Shown: in pieces, positions 1-6,640 of the stretch
Layout: the number at the start of each line of letters is the position of its first letter
Numbering within the stretch: the stretch's first letter is position 1
From: Bacillota bacterium
GTDB lineage: Bacteria > Bacillota > Clostridia > Christensenellales > CAG-138
Assembly (NCBI GenBank): GCA_023393045.1
Contig: JAEWMV010000055.1
Coordinates: forward strand, 1-9,815
Direction of reading: 5' to 3'
DNA: 9,815 bases
Position numbers and translations under genes: made by a program
The notes under the pieces: model-generated
What the model saw: the letters and a program-made list of their open reading frames with translations, nothing else
The model's database searches: none
Told to the model about the DNA's origin: nothing

Positions 1-336
1 AAGGAGCGCGGGCTGACGTACCTGTTCATCGCGCACGATCTTTCTGTGATGCGCTTCATCTGCGACCGGATCGCGGTGATACGAAAGGGCGTGATCGTAG
101 AGCTGGCGCAGACGGAGAAGCTCTTTGCGCATCCGCTGCATCCGTACACGCGCGCGCTGCTTTCGGCCATCCCCATGCCGGACCCGGATTCCGAGCGGAC
201 GAAGGTACTCGAAGTGTACAACCCGGCTTGCCACGACTACTCGGTCGACAAGCCGGAGTGGGTGGAGATCGAGCCGGAGCACTTCGTGCTGGGCAACAAG
301 AAAGAGCTTGCGGTGTACCGCGAAAAGCTGGGATAA
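1..336 (+). CDS. Oligopeptide/dipeptide ABC transporter ATP-binding protein, C-terminal part (5' end outside window)
   Basis: This is the last 111 codons of an ATPase subunit that powers peptide uptake by an Opp/Dpp-type ABC importer at the inner face of the membrane. The frame is open from base 1 and stops with TAA at 334-336. The visible part contains the end of the nucleotide-binding domain: LFIAHDLSVM carries the switch (H-loop) histidine, followed by DRIAVIRKG. Next comes the oligopeptide-transporter C-terminal signature HPLHPYTRALLSAIP, which separates OppD/OppF/DppF proteins from other ABC ATPases. The tail, with NPACHDYS and a DKPEW segment, fits the OppF/DppF side, but I cannot separate OppF from DppF or name the substrate. 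Walker A, Walker B and the ABC signature lie upstream of the window. It is probably the last gene of its operon, because a stem-loop and a new promoter follow. Confidence 0.92.
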   Translation, partial: KERGLTYLFIAHDLSVMRFICDRIAVIRKGVIVELAQTEKLFAHPLHPYTRALLSAIPMPDPDSERTKVLEVYNPACHDYSVDKPEWVEIEPEHFVLGNKKELAVYREKLG

Positions 337-347
337 ACAGAGTGTTG

Positions 348-385
348 GGGCGGGTCGTGCCAGGATGTTCATGGCATATCCGCCC
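348..385 (+). terminator. Stem-loop after the ABC ATPase gene, weak terminator candidate
   Basis: Twelve bases after the stop codon, 348-355 pairs with 378-385 (8 bp, one G-U). A small internal loop follows, then 358-362 (TGCCA) pairs with 372-376 (TGGCA) around a 9-base loop. There is no T-run after it, so it is not a standard intrinsic terminator. It could be a 3'-end stabilising hairpin or a Rho-assisted end. Its position just ahead of the next promoter supports a role at the transcript end. Confidence 0.4.
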
Positions 386-402
386 GCCGTCCGGCGTCGA
401 AC

Positions 403-431
403 TTTACATGCCCCGCGCACGATGTTATACT
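403..431 (+). promoter_or_regulatory. Housekeeping promoter of the riboswitch-controlled cob operon
   Basis: TTTACA at 403-408 (5 of 6 to TTGACA), a 17-base spacer, then TATACT at 426-431 (5 of 6 to TATAAT). The expected start, about 7 bases after the -10, falls near 438. That is exactly the first base of the riboswitch P1 helix, which supports both calls. Confidence 0.8.
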
Positions 432-437
432 ACCTGT

Positions 438-587
438 GTGCTGCCGCTGCGCGCGTTGTGCGCGCATGGAAACGGGTGCGAATCCCGTGCGGTCCCGCCG
501 CTGTGAAAGCCGAGCCGCTCGCAATGCCACTGAAAATCGGGAAGGCGCGAGGGACGTTTGAGGCTTGAGCCAGAATACTTGCAGCAC
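438..587 (+). ncRNA. Cobalamin (adenosylcobalamin-type) riboswitch aptamer
   Basis: A structured leader RNA that senses a cobalamin derivative and controls the downstream synthesis genes. The closing helix P1 is a perfect 7-bp pairing of 438-444 with 581-587. The conserved core is present in order: GGAAACGGGTGCGAATCCCG (468-487), the GGTCCCGCCGCTGTGA segment (491-506), the loop element ATGCCACTG (524-532), CGGGAAGGCGCGA (538-550), and a B12 box GCCAGAATACTTGC (569-582) just before the P1 3' strand. An extra hairpin, 448-454 with 460-466, sits between P1 and the core. The aptamer lies in the 5' leader of cobT, between its promoter and an intrinsic terminator, so control by premature termination is expected. 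Confidence 0.95.
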
Positions 588-614
588 GCTTTTTCGTGCA
601 TCTCTACGAGCGAT

Positions 615-663
615 GGAGAAGCGCCGCGGCATTGACTTTATCCCCTGTCAAACGCGCAGCTCC
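615..663 (+). promoter_or_regulatory. Candidate antiterminator helix of the cobalamin riboswitch
   Basis: GGAG 615-618 can pair with CTCC 660-663, and GCGC 621-624 with GCGC 654-657, separated by a 2x2 internal loop. Inside, TTGAC 632-636 can pair with GTCAA 647-651. The helix would use up 658-663, the first bases of the terminator's 5' arm, so the two structures exclude each other. This is inferred from base pairing by eye, without folding energies. Confidence 0.4.
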
Positions 664-690
664 GGCATGTGGACATGCCGGAGCTTTTAT
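658..690 (+). terminator. Intrinsic terminator of the riboswitch expression platform
   Basis: A perfect inverted repeat pairs 658-670 with 673-685 (13 complementary positions; in practice about 12 bp with a four-base TGGA loop). It is followed by TTTT and then ATAT. It lies 71 bases after the aptamer and about 100 bases before cobT, the normal place for a riboswitch off-switch. Confidence 0.9.
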
Positions 691-791
691 ATGTTCAGAG
701 ATTATATATGTGAAAAACGCCTTATCCCCGCACCTGTACTTCCCCGCCCATGCGGGCTTTGCGAAGCAATTTGTAAGAAAGGCAAACAGCT

Positions 792-1847
792 ATGCAGCTT
801 CAATCCATCCTTGAGAACATCCAACCCGTAGATAGCGCGGCGTACGCCGCGTGCATCGCACGCTTTGACCAGGTGGCAAAGCCCGTGGGCGGCCTCGGAA
901 GGCTCGAGACGCTGCTCGCCAGGCTCGCCGCCGTCTACGGCAGCGCCGATATCGACATCCCGAAGAAATGCGTGCTGGTGTTCTGCGCGGACAACGGCGT
1001 GACGGCGCAGGGCGTATCGCAAAGCGGCCACGAGGTCACGACGGCCATCGCGCGGATGCTCGCAAACAAAAAATCGAGCGTGTGCACCATGGCAAAAGCC
1101 TGCGGCGCGGATACATTTCCGGTGGACGTGGGCATGGTGGACACCGTGGAGGGCCTATTCAATCATAAGTTTGCCCACGGCACGGCAGATATTACCCACG
1201 GCCCCGCCATGACGAATGAGACGGCGCTTGCGGCGATAGAGCTTGGCGCAGCACTTGTAAAGGAAAAAAAGGAGCAGGGCTACCGGCTCGTCGCCACGGG
1301 CGAGGCGGGCATCGGCAACACCACGACCGCAAGCGCCATGGCGGGCGTTTTGCTCCGCCAATCCGTGGACACGGTCACGGGGCGCGGTGCGGGATTGGAC
1401 AACGAAGGGCTTTCCCGCAAGCGCGCGGCGATCAAAGAAGCCATCCGCATAAACGCGCCCGACCCGGACGCCCCGCTGGATGTGCTTGCAAAGGTGGGCG
1501 GGCTGGATATCGCCGCCATGACGGGGGCTTTTCTGGGTGGCGCGCTTTACCGCGTGCCCATCGTGATGGACGGGGTCATTTCCGCCGTGGCGGCGCTCTC
1601 CGCAGTGAGGCTCAATCCTTTGGTGCGTGATTATATCATCCCCTCCCACATCAGCGCGGAGCCCGCCTCGCAGATGATATGCGCCGAACTCGAACTGGAG
1701 CCCATCCTTCATGCGGACATGCGCCTTGGCGAGGGTACGGGCGCGGTCGCCCTGTTTCCGCTGCTCGATATGGCGGCGGCGGTCTACAACGATGCGGCCA
1801 CCTTCGCGGACATCGCCGTGGACGCGTACAAGAGGCATCCGTGCTGA
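792..1847 (+). CDS. cobT: Nicotinate-nucleotide--dimethylbenzimidazole phosphoribosyltransferase CobT
   Basis: A cytoplasmic enzyme that transfers the phosphoribosyl group of nicotinate mononucleotide to 5,6-dimethylbenzimidazole or a related base, giving the alpha-ribotide used for the lower loop of cobalamin. The protein has 351 residues, close to the roughly 356 of the Salmonella enzyme. Visible family motifs: AKPVGGLGRLE (29-40), FCADNGV (64-70), GEAGIGNTTTASA (170-182), GGLDIAAMTG (236-245), and LGEGTGA (312-318), whose Glu314 matches the catalytic glutamate. The ATG at 792 follows AAGAAAGG (775-782) at a normal distance. It is the first gene after the riboswitch terminator. Its TGA lies inside the GTGCTGA that also holds the start of cobU. 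Which lower base it activates cannot be read from sequence. Confidence 0.96.
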   Translation: MQLQSILENIQPVDSAAYAACIARFDQVAKPVGGLGRLETLLARLAAVYGSADIDIPKKCVLVFCADNGVTAQGVSQSGHEVTTAIARMLANKKSSVCTMAKACGADTFPVDVGMVDTVEGLFNHKFAHGTADITHGPAMTNETALAAIELGAALVKEKKEQGYRLVATGEAGIGNTTTASAMAGVLLRQSVDTVTGRGAGLDNEGLSRKRAAIKEAIRINAPDPDAPLDVLAKVGGLDIAAMTGAFLGGALYRVPIVMDGVISAVAALSAVRLNPLVRDYIIPSHISAEPASQMICAELELEPILHADMRLGEGTGAVALFPLLDMAAAVYNDAATFADIAVDAYKRHPC

Positions 1848-2356
1848 TCCTCGTCACGGGCGAAAATGGCAGCGGCAAGAGCGCCTATGCGGAAAAGCTC
1901 CTGTGCCAAATGGGCGATACGCGCTTCTATATCGCCACCATGATCCCCCACGGGGAAGAGGGCGCGGCGCGGGTGAAAAAGCATCTCGCCCAACGGGCGG
2001 GTCTGGGCTTTGTCACGCTGGAACTTCCGTACGCCGTCGGGAACGCCGATGTTGCGCCCGATGCGGCGGTGCTTCTCGAGGATGTGTCGAACCTGCTCGC
2101 AAACCGCATGTTCACTCGAAAGGGCACGGCGGAGGAAACGCTCGCGGATATCAAAGCGCTTTATGGACGCTGCCGCACCCTTGTCGCGGTGACGATAAGC
2201 GGTCTGGACGCGGCGGCCTACGAAGGGGAAACGCGCGGTTATGTTGCCGCATTGCAATCCCTCAATGACGCACTTTGCGCCGCGGCCGATTTTGTGATGG
2301 AAATGCGCGATGGCGTGCCGCATTTTCAAAAGGGAGAGCCTCATGCGATTTTTTGA
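1841..2356 (+). CDS. cobU: Adenosylcobinamide kinase / adenosylcobinamide-phosphate guanylyltransferase CobU (clostridial variant)
   Basis: A bifunctional cytoplasmic enzyme that phosphorylates adenosylcobinamide and then transfers GMP to it, giving adenosylcobinamide-GDP for CobS. The product is 171 residues, against about 181 in Salmonella. A P-loop GENGSGKS occupies 7-14. YIATMIP (30-36) is followed by RVKKH, whose His48 aligns with the histidine guanylylated in Salmonella CobU. LLEDVSNLLANRMF (78-91) corresponds to the LLEC...N segment. The usual VTNEVG stretch reads VTISGL (117-122), so the Asn-Glu pair is absent; the end AADFVMEMRDGVPHFQKG is family-like. I chose GTG at 1841 because AAGAGG precedes it by 5 bases and the P-loop then lies at the usual place. 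It overlaps cobT by 7 bases and cobS by 14. Confidence 0.9.
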   Translation: MLILVTGENGSGKSAYAEKLLCQMGDTRFYIATMIPHGEEGAARVKKHLAQRAGLGFVTLELPYAVGNADVAPDAAVLLEDVSNLLANRMFTRKGTAEETLADIKALYGRCRTLVAVTISGLDAAAYEGETRGYVAALQSLNDALCAAADFVMEMRDGVPHFQKGEPHAIF

Positions 2357-3104
2357 ACCGATGTGGATCATCATCAGCACTTATACTGTTTTGCCCGCGC
2401 CGCGCTTTGAGTGGAATGAAAAAAGCATGCGCTTTTCCATCTGCTTTTTGCCGCTTGTGGGGCTCATCATAGGCGCGGCGCTCTACCTTTGGGCATGGCT
2501 TTCAGAAACGCTCGGTATCGACGGCGTGCTCTTCGCCGCCGCTGCGGCGGCGCTCCCGCTGCTTTTGACGGGCGGCATCCACATGGATGGTTTTATGGAT
2601 ACGGCAGACGCGCTCGCCTCTAACCAGCCGCGCGAACGCAAGCTTGCCATACTCAAGGATTCGCACACGGGCGCGTTTGCGGTGATCTATTGCGGCATCT
2701 ATTTGATTTTAAGTTTCGGACTGTACCACGCGCTGTTTCAAACACAGGTGCTGCCTGTGGTTTGCCTCGGCTTTATTCTATCGCGGGCGTTGTCCGCGCT
2801 GACTGCGCTCACGCTCCCCAACGCGCGAAAAGTCGGCATGCTCAACGCCTTTACCGAGCACGCGCAAAAGCGCGCCGCCGTCGCCGCCATGCTCATCGTC
2901 GTATTGCTTTCAATACTCTTCATGGTATGGGTTGCGCCCTCGGCCGGCGGCTTCGCGGCGTGCTTCTCGCTCCTCGCATTTCTCCTTTACCGCCGCATGG
3001 CAATGAAGCAATTCGGCGGCGTAACGGGCGATACCACAGGCTTTTTCCTGCAGACCTGCGAGCTGGCGCTGCTCCTTGGCGCTTATGTCGGGAGCCTGCT
3101 GTGA
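2343..3104 (+). CDS. cobS: Adenosylcobinamide-GDP ribazoletransferase (cobalamin synthase) CobS
   Basis: An integral membrane enzyme that joins adenosylcobinamide-GDP with alpha-ribazole (phosphate), the last assembly step of the cobalamin lower loop. It has 253 residues; the Salmonella protein has 247. The defining motif is TGGIHMDGFMDTADAL (76-91), rich in acidic residues for metal and substrate binding. RERKLAILKDSHTGAFAV (97-114) and KQFGGVTGDTTGF (222-234) are also typical. Several hydrophobic stretches fit membrane helices, roughly 33-52, 61-77, 112-130, 136-155, 179-198, 202-216 and 236-252. A longer upstream ATG in frame (2310) exists, but ATG 2343 has GGGAG 6 bases ahead and gives the usual N-terminus. 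It overlaps cobU by 14 bases and cbiB by 4 (GTGA). Confidence 0.95.
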   Translation: MRFFEPMWIIISTYTVLPAPRFEWNEKSMRFSICFLPLVGLIIGAALYLWAWLSETLGIDGVLFAAAAAALPLLLTGGIHMDGFMDTADALASNQPRERKLAILKDSHTGAFAVIYCGIYLILSFGLYHALFQTQVLPVVCLGFILSRALSALTALTLPNARKVGMLNAFTEHAQKRAAVAAMLIVVLLSILFMVWVAPSAGGFAACFSLLAFLLYRRMAMKQFGGVTGDTTGFFLQTCELALLLGAYVGSLL

Positions 3105-4066
3105 AAACGTTCTGTGCCTTTTCCACGTTCTCCCTATGCGCGGGCTTCCTGCTCGACCTGCTCCTCGGCGACCCGCAGGGCTGGCCGCACATCGTGCGCG
3201 GCATCGGCGGGCTTATTTCTGCCTTGGAAAAGGCGTTTTACCCTATGCAAAACAGGCGCCTCGGCGGCGCGCTGCTCGCATTGTCCGTGTTGCTTATCTG
3301 CACGGCGCTGCCTGCGGCGATTCTCTATTTTGCGTGGCGGCTGTCGCCCTGGGCATATTTTGCCTTGGAGGCGCTTTTGTGCTGGCAATTCCTCGCCCTC
3401 AGGAGCCTCAAGGCCGAAAGCCGCAATGTGTACGACGCGCTTGAGAAGAACGACCTCCCCGCCGCGCGCAAGGCGGTTTCCATGATCGTGGGCCGCGATA
3501 CGGCGGCCCTGGACGAGGCGGGCGCGACGCGCGCCGCCGTGGAAACCGTGGCCGAAAACGCCTCGGACGGCGTGATCGCGCCGCTCTTCTACCTTATGCT
3601 CGGCGGGGCGGTATTCGGCATGTTTTACAAAGCGGTCAACACCATGGACTCCATGATCGGCTATAAGAATGAGCGTTATATGGACTTCGGCCGCTTCGCC
3701 GCGAAGCTGGACGACGTGATGAACTACCTCCCCTCTCGCTTAAGCGCGCTTCTCATGATCGCGACAGCGCGCCCCTGCGGCCTGGACGCGAAGGGCGCAT
3801 GCCGCATCTGGAAGCGCGACCGCCGCAAGCACGCGAGCCCCAACTCCGCGCAGACGGAAGCCGCCATGGCGGGGGCGCTCAATGTGCGCCTTGCGGGGAA
3901 CGCGTACTATTTCGGCAAGCTTTATGAAAAGCCTTATATCGGGGACGATCTGCGGCCCATTGAGCCGCGGGATATCCTGCGTGCGCATAAGCTCCTTTAC
4001 GCGGCCTCGCTCCTCATGTTTTTGCTTGCACTTATCCTAAGGGGGTGCTTGTATGCTGCGCTATGA
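3101..4066 (+). CDS. cbiB: Adenosylcobinamide-phosphate synthase CbiB (called CobD in aerobic-pathway naming)
   Basis: A membrane enzyme that attaches aminopropanol phosphate to adenosylcobyric acid, giving adenosylcobinamide phosphate. From GTG 3101 it has 321 residues, essentially the same as Salmonella CbiB (319). Motifs in order: LLDLLLGDPQGWPH (17-30) at the N-terminus, ETVAENASDGVIAPLFY (148-164), NTMDSMIGYKNERY (180-193) and HASPNSAQTEAAMAGAL (244-260). Hydrophobic segments at about 8-24, 56-77, 84-100, 157-176, 208-222 and 299-316 fit a multi-pass protein. The start was chosen from GGGAG at 3090-3094 with 6-base spacing and the GTGA overlap with the cobS stop. The open frame extends far upstream inside cobS, but that part is shadow sequence. 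Its substrate partner is made by the next gene. Confidence 0.95.
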   Translation: MKTFCAFSTFSLCAGFLLDLLLGDPQGWPHIVRGIGGLISALEKAFYPMQNRRLGGALLALSVLLICTALPAAILYFAWRLSPWAYFALEALLCWQFLALRSLKAESRNVYDALEKNDLPAARKAVSMIVGRDTAALDEAGATRAAVETVAENASDGVIAPLFYLMLGGAVFGMFYKAVNTMDSMIGYKNERYMDFGRFAAKLDDVMNYLPSRLSALLMIATARPCGLDAKGACRIWKRDRRKHASPNSAQTEAAMAGALNVRLAGNAYYFGKLYEKPYIGDDLRPIEPRDILRAHKLLYAASLLMFLLALILRGCLYAAL

Positions 4067-5090
4067 GCACGGCGGCGATATTTACGCCAACGCGGGAATC
4101 CGCCTGGATTTTTCCGTCAACACCAACCCGTTGGGCATGCCCGAGGCGGCAAGGCGGGCGCTTTTTGACGCGACGGACGCGCTCGCCCGCTACCCCGACC
4201 CGCAATGCCGCGCCCTGCGCCAAGCCCTCGCAAAAAAGCACGGCGTCGCGCCCGATATGTTCCTGTGCGGCAACGGCGCCGCGGATATGATTTTCCGCGT
4301 CTGCGCCTGCCTGAAGCCGAAAAAGGTGCTCACCCTCGCACCCACCTTTTCGGAGTACGAGCGACCCGTGAAGCTCTTCGGCGGCGAAATGCTTGAATAC
4401 CGCCTGAAAGAAACGGAAGGCTTCGCGTTGACGGAGGATATCCTCGGCGCGCTGACGACCGATATCGAGCTGCTCTTTTTGTGCAATCCCAACAATCCAA
4501 CCGGCAGACTGGCGTCCCCCGAACTTCTTTACCGCATCGTTAAGGCTTGCGCACAAAACGGCACGCTCCTTATGGTGGACGAGTGCTTTATCGGCTTCAC
4601 GGACGGCCAGTCCATGGTTCCGCTGCTTGAAGAATTTCCGAACCTGCTTATCCTCAACGCCTTCACCAAGCTCTACGCGCTTGCGGGGCTGCGGCTCGGA
4701 TACCTCATGTGCGCGGACACGGCGCTTGTATCCCGCATCGCGGCCTTCGGCGCGCATTGGAGCGTTTCCGCAGCGGCGCAGGCGGCGGGGCTCGGCGCGC
4801 TTGAGGAATCCGCATGGGCACAGCGCACGCGAAGCCTTATCAAAACAGAGCGCGCATACATGCGCGAAGCTCTTGCGGCTTTGGGCCTCATGGTATTCCC
4901 TTCCGACGCGAATTTCCTGCTCGTAAAAAGCCCTGCGCCGCTCTATGAGCCGCTGAAGGAGCGCGGCATCCTCGTGCGCAGTTGCGCGAATTTTACGGGG
5001 CTGGATGAGCGTTTCATCCGCATCGGGCTCAAAACACGAGAAAAGAACGAGGCGCTCCTTCGCGCCATTGAGGAGGTCATCCGTGACTAA
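4053..5090 (+). CDS. cobD: L-threonine-O-3-phosphate decarboxylase CobD (class I/II PLP aminotransferase fold)
   Basis: A PLP enzyme that decarboxylates L-threonine phosphate to (R)-1-amino-2-propanol phosphate, the linker that CbiB attaches. The protein has 345 residues, against about 364 in Salmonella CobD. The N-terminus YEHGGDIYANAG...DFSVNTNPLGMP (4-30) is typical of this family and separates it from histidinol-phosphate aminotransferases. CNPNNPTGR (144-152), VDECF with Asp176, and FTKLYALAGLRLGY (204-217) with the Schiff-base Lys206 are all present. FIRIGLKT (321-328) carries the carboxylate-binding arginine. ATG 4053 follows AAGGGGGTG (4039-4047), a nearly perfect ribosome binding site, and overlaps cbiB by 14 bases. 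Relatives include histidinol-phosphate aminotransferase, but the operon context settles the call. No threonine kinase is present nearby. Confidence 0.92.
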   Translation: MLRYEHGGDIYANAGIRLDFSVNTNPLGMPEAARRALFDATDALARYPDPQCRALRQALAKKHGVAPDMFLCGNGAADMIFRVCACLKPKKVLTLAPTFSEYERPVKLFGGEMLEYRLKETEGFALTEDILGALTTDIELLFLCNPNNPTGRLASPELLYRIVKACAQNGTLLMVDECFIGFTDGQSMVPLLEEFPNLLILNAFTKLYALAGLRLGYLMCADTALVSRIAAFGAHWSVSAAAQAAGLGALEESAWAQRTRSLIKTERAYMREALAALGLMVFPSDANFLLVKSPAPLYEPLKERGILVRSCANFTGLDERFIRIGLKTREKNEALLRAIEEVIRD

Positions 5091-6585
5091 AGCCATCATG
5101 GTGCAGGGAACCATGTCCAACGCGGGCAAAAGCCTGCTCTGCGCGGGGCTTTGCCGCGTATTCAAGCAGGACGGCTATCGCGTTGCGCCTTTTAAAAGCC
5201 AGAACATGGCGCTCAACTCCTTCATCACGGAAGAGGGGCTTGAAATGGGCCGCGCGCAGGCGGTGCAGGCAGAGGCGGCGGGTGTCGAGCCGAGCGTGCG
5301 CATGAACCCGATCCTTTTAAAGCCTGTCACGAACATGGGTTCGCAGGTGATCGTCAACGGCGAGGTGCGCGGCAACATGAGCGCGCGCGAGTATTACGCC
5401 ATGAAGCACACGCTCGTGCCGGACATCATGGCGGCGTATGCCTCCCTCGCCGCCGAAAACGACATCATCGTGCTCGAGGGCGCGGGCAGCCCGGCGGAAA
5501 TCAATCTGAAGAAGGGCGATTTCGTCAACATGGGCATGGCGAAGCTCGCAAAAGCACCCGTGCTGCTCGTGGGCGATATCGACCGCGGCGGCGTATTCGC
5601 GCAGCTTTACGGCACCATCGCCCTGCTCGATCCGGATGAGCGCGATATCGTCAGGGCCACCGTCATCAACAAATTCCGCGGGGATGTGAAGCTGCTGGGC
5701 GACGGCCTTGCCATGCTTGAAAACCTCACCCATAAGCCTGTGGCGGGCGTGCTGCCCTATCTCAATGTGGACATCGACGATGAGGACAGCCTTTCCGAGC
5801 GGCTCACCCGCAAACGGACCGACGCGGTATTGGATATCGCGGTCATACGGCTGCAGCGCCTCTCAAATTTTACAGACTTTGCCGCGCTCGAGGCGACGCC
5901 CGGCGTGGGCGTGCGCTATGTCCGCGCGCCCAAAGAGCTTGGCGCGCCCGACCTCGTGATATTGCCCGGCACCAAAAGCACCATTTCCGATTTGAAGTGG
6001 CTCCGTCAATGCGGCCTTGAGGCGGCGATCAAAAAGCTTGCCGCGCAGGGCACGCCCGTTTTCGGCGTGTGCGGCGGCTATCAGATGCTCGGGGAGCGCA
6101 TTTCGGACGCAGAGGGCGCGGAGGGCGGCGGCGAGATCGACGGCATGGGGCTTCTGCCCGTCTCTACCGAGTTCACCGGCGAAAAGCGCCGCACCCGCGT
6201 AACAGGCCGGGTCTTGGGCGTGGGCGGCGTTCTCGCGGCGTTGGGCAGCACGGATGTGGAGGGGTATGAAATTCACATGGGTTGCACGACGCTGTATAAA
6301 GGGGCAAAGCCCTTTGTTTTACTGGACAATGGAACGGAGGACGGCTGCCAAAGGGACAACCTCTACGGAACATACCTCCACGGCTTTTTCGATTCGGCCT
6401 CCTGCCGGGAGGCGCTTTTGAACGCGCTTTGTCAGAGGAAGGGTGTCTCCCTTACCGCGAGCGCCTTTGACCTGAAAGCTTACAGGGAAAGTCAGTACGA
6501 CGCACTGGCGCAGGCCCTGCGCGAACACCTTGACATGAAGCTGATCTATCGCATTCTGGAGGGGGGCTATGAAGAAAGCGCTTGA
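5083..6585 (+). CDS. cobQ: Cobyric acid synthase CobQ/CbiP (glutamine-dependent amidotransferase)
   Basis: Amidates carboxylates b, d, e and g of adenosylcobyrinic acid a,c-diamide using glutamine and ATP, giving adenosylcobyric acid, the substrate of CbiB. It has 500 residues, near Salmonella CbiP (506). The N-terminal ATP-binding domain has GTMSNAGKS (9-17) and FKSQNMALNS (37-46), then LEGAGSPAEINL (131-142) and VGDIDRGGVFAQ (163-174). The C-terminal class I glutaminase domain has LPGTKST (294-300), the nucleophile Cys330 in FGVCGGYQMLG, and YLHGFFD with His433. GTG 5083 is preceded by AGGAGG (5071-5076) at 6 bases and overlaps cobD by 8 bases. The 3' end contains the start and ribosome binding site of a 23-codon frame (6569). 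It is the last full gene of the operon. Confidence 0.96.
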   Translation: MTKAIMVQGTMSNAGKSLLCAGLCRVFKQDGYRVAPFKSQNMALNSFITEEGLEMGRAQAVQAEAAGVEPSVRMNPILLKPVTNMGSQVIVNGEVRGNMSAREYYAMKHTLVPDIMAAYASLAAENDIIVLEGAGSPAEINLKKGDFVNMGMAKLAKAPVLLVGDIDRGGVFAQLYGTIALLDPDERDIVRATVINKFRGDVKLLGDGLAMLENLTHKPVAGVLPYLNVDIDDEDSLSERLTRKRTDAVLDIAVIRLQRLSNFTDFAALEATPGVGVRYVRAPKELGAPDLVILPGTKSTISDLKWLRQCGLEAAIKKLAAQGTPVFGVCGGYQMLGERISDAEGAEGGGEIDGMGLLPVSTEFTGEKRRTRVTGRVLGVGGVLAALGSTDVEGYEIHMGCTTLYKGAKPFVLLDNGTEDGCQRDNLYGTYLHGFFDSASCREALLNALCQRKGVSLTASAFDLKAYRESQYDALAQALREHLDMKLIYRILEGGYEESA

Positions 6586-6640
6586 AAACGTGCTGCCGAA
6601 GGAAGAAAAGGCGGCGGCAATGCTGCAGCCGCCATCGTAA
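6569..6640 (+). pseudogene. 23-codon open frame coupled to cobQ, probable relic of a seventh operon gene
   Basis: ATG 6569 lies in the end of cobQ and follows GGAGGGGGG (6558-6566), a ribosome binding site as good as those of the true genes. The frame overlaps cobQ by 17 bases, like every other joint in this operon, but stops after 23 codons at TAA 6638-6640. The product begins MKKALENVLPKEEKAAAML. Nothing recognisable continues in any frame after the stop. LENVLP...AA loosely recalls the CobT N-terminus of this window (LENIQP...AA), so a CobT-like remnant is possible but weak. Alternatives are a real leader-size peptide or chance. No function is assigned. Confidence 0.35.
6600..6633 (-). terminator. 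Candidate terminator of the two-component operon
   Basis: Read on the minus strand, GGCGGC (6633-6628) pairs with GCCGCC (6615-6610). One mismatch follows, then three more pairs (TGC/GCA) around a four-base loop. After the stem the minus strand reads CTTTTCTTCCT. It is 118 bases after the kinase stop. On the plus strand no T-run follows, so it would stop only the minus operon. The same bases lie in the small frame after cobQ. Confidence 0.45.

Noticed and set aside
743..756. Small hairpin CCCGC/GCGGG between the riboswitch terminator and cobT
   Set aside because: Only five base pairs and no T-run; too weak to call a second terminator.
2690..3100. Upstream extension of the cbiB frame inside cobS
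   Set aside because: The extension is arginine-rich shadow sequence; GTG 3101 gives the normal CbiB N-terminus with a good ribosome binding site.
4032..5165. A 377-codon open frame on the minus strand opposite cobD
   Set aside because: It is fully antisense to a well-supported PLP enzyme and has no recognisable domain; long antisense frames are common in GC-rich DNA.
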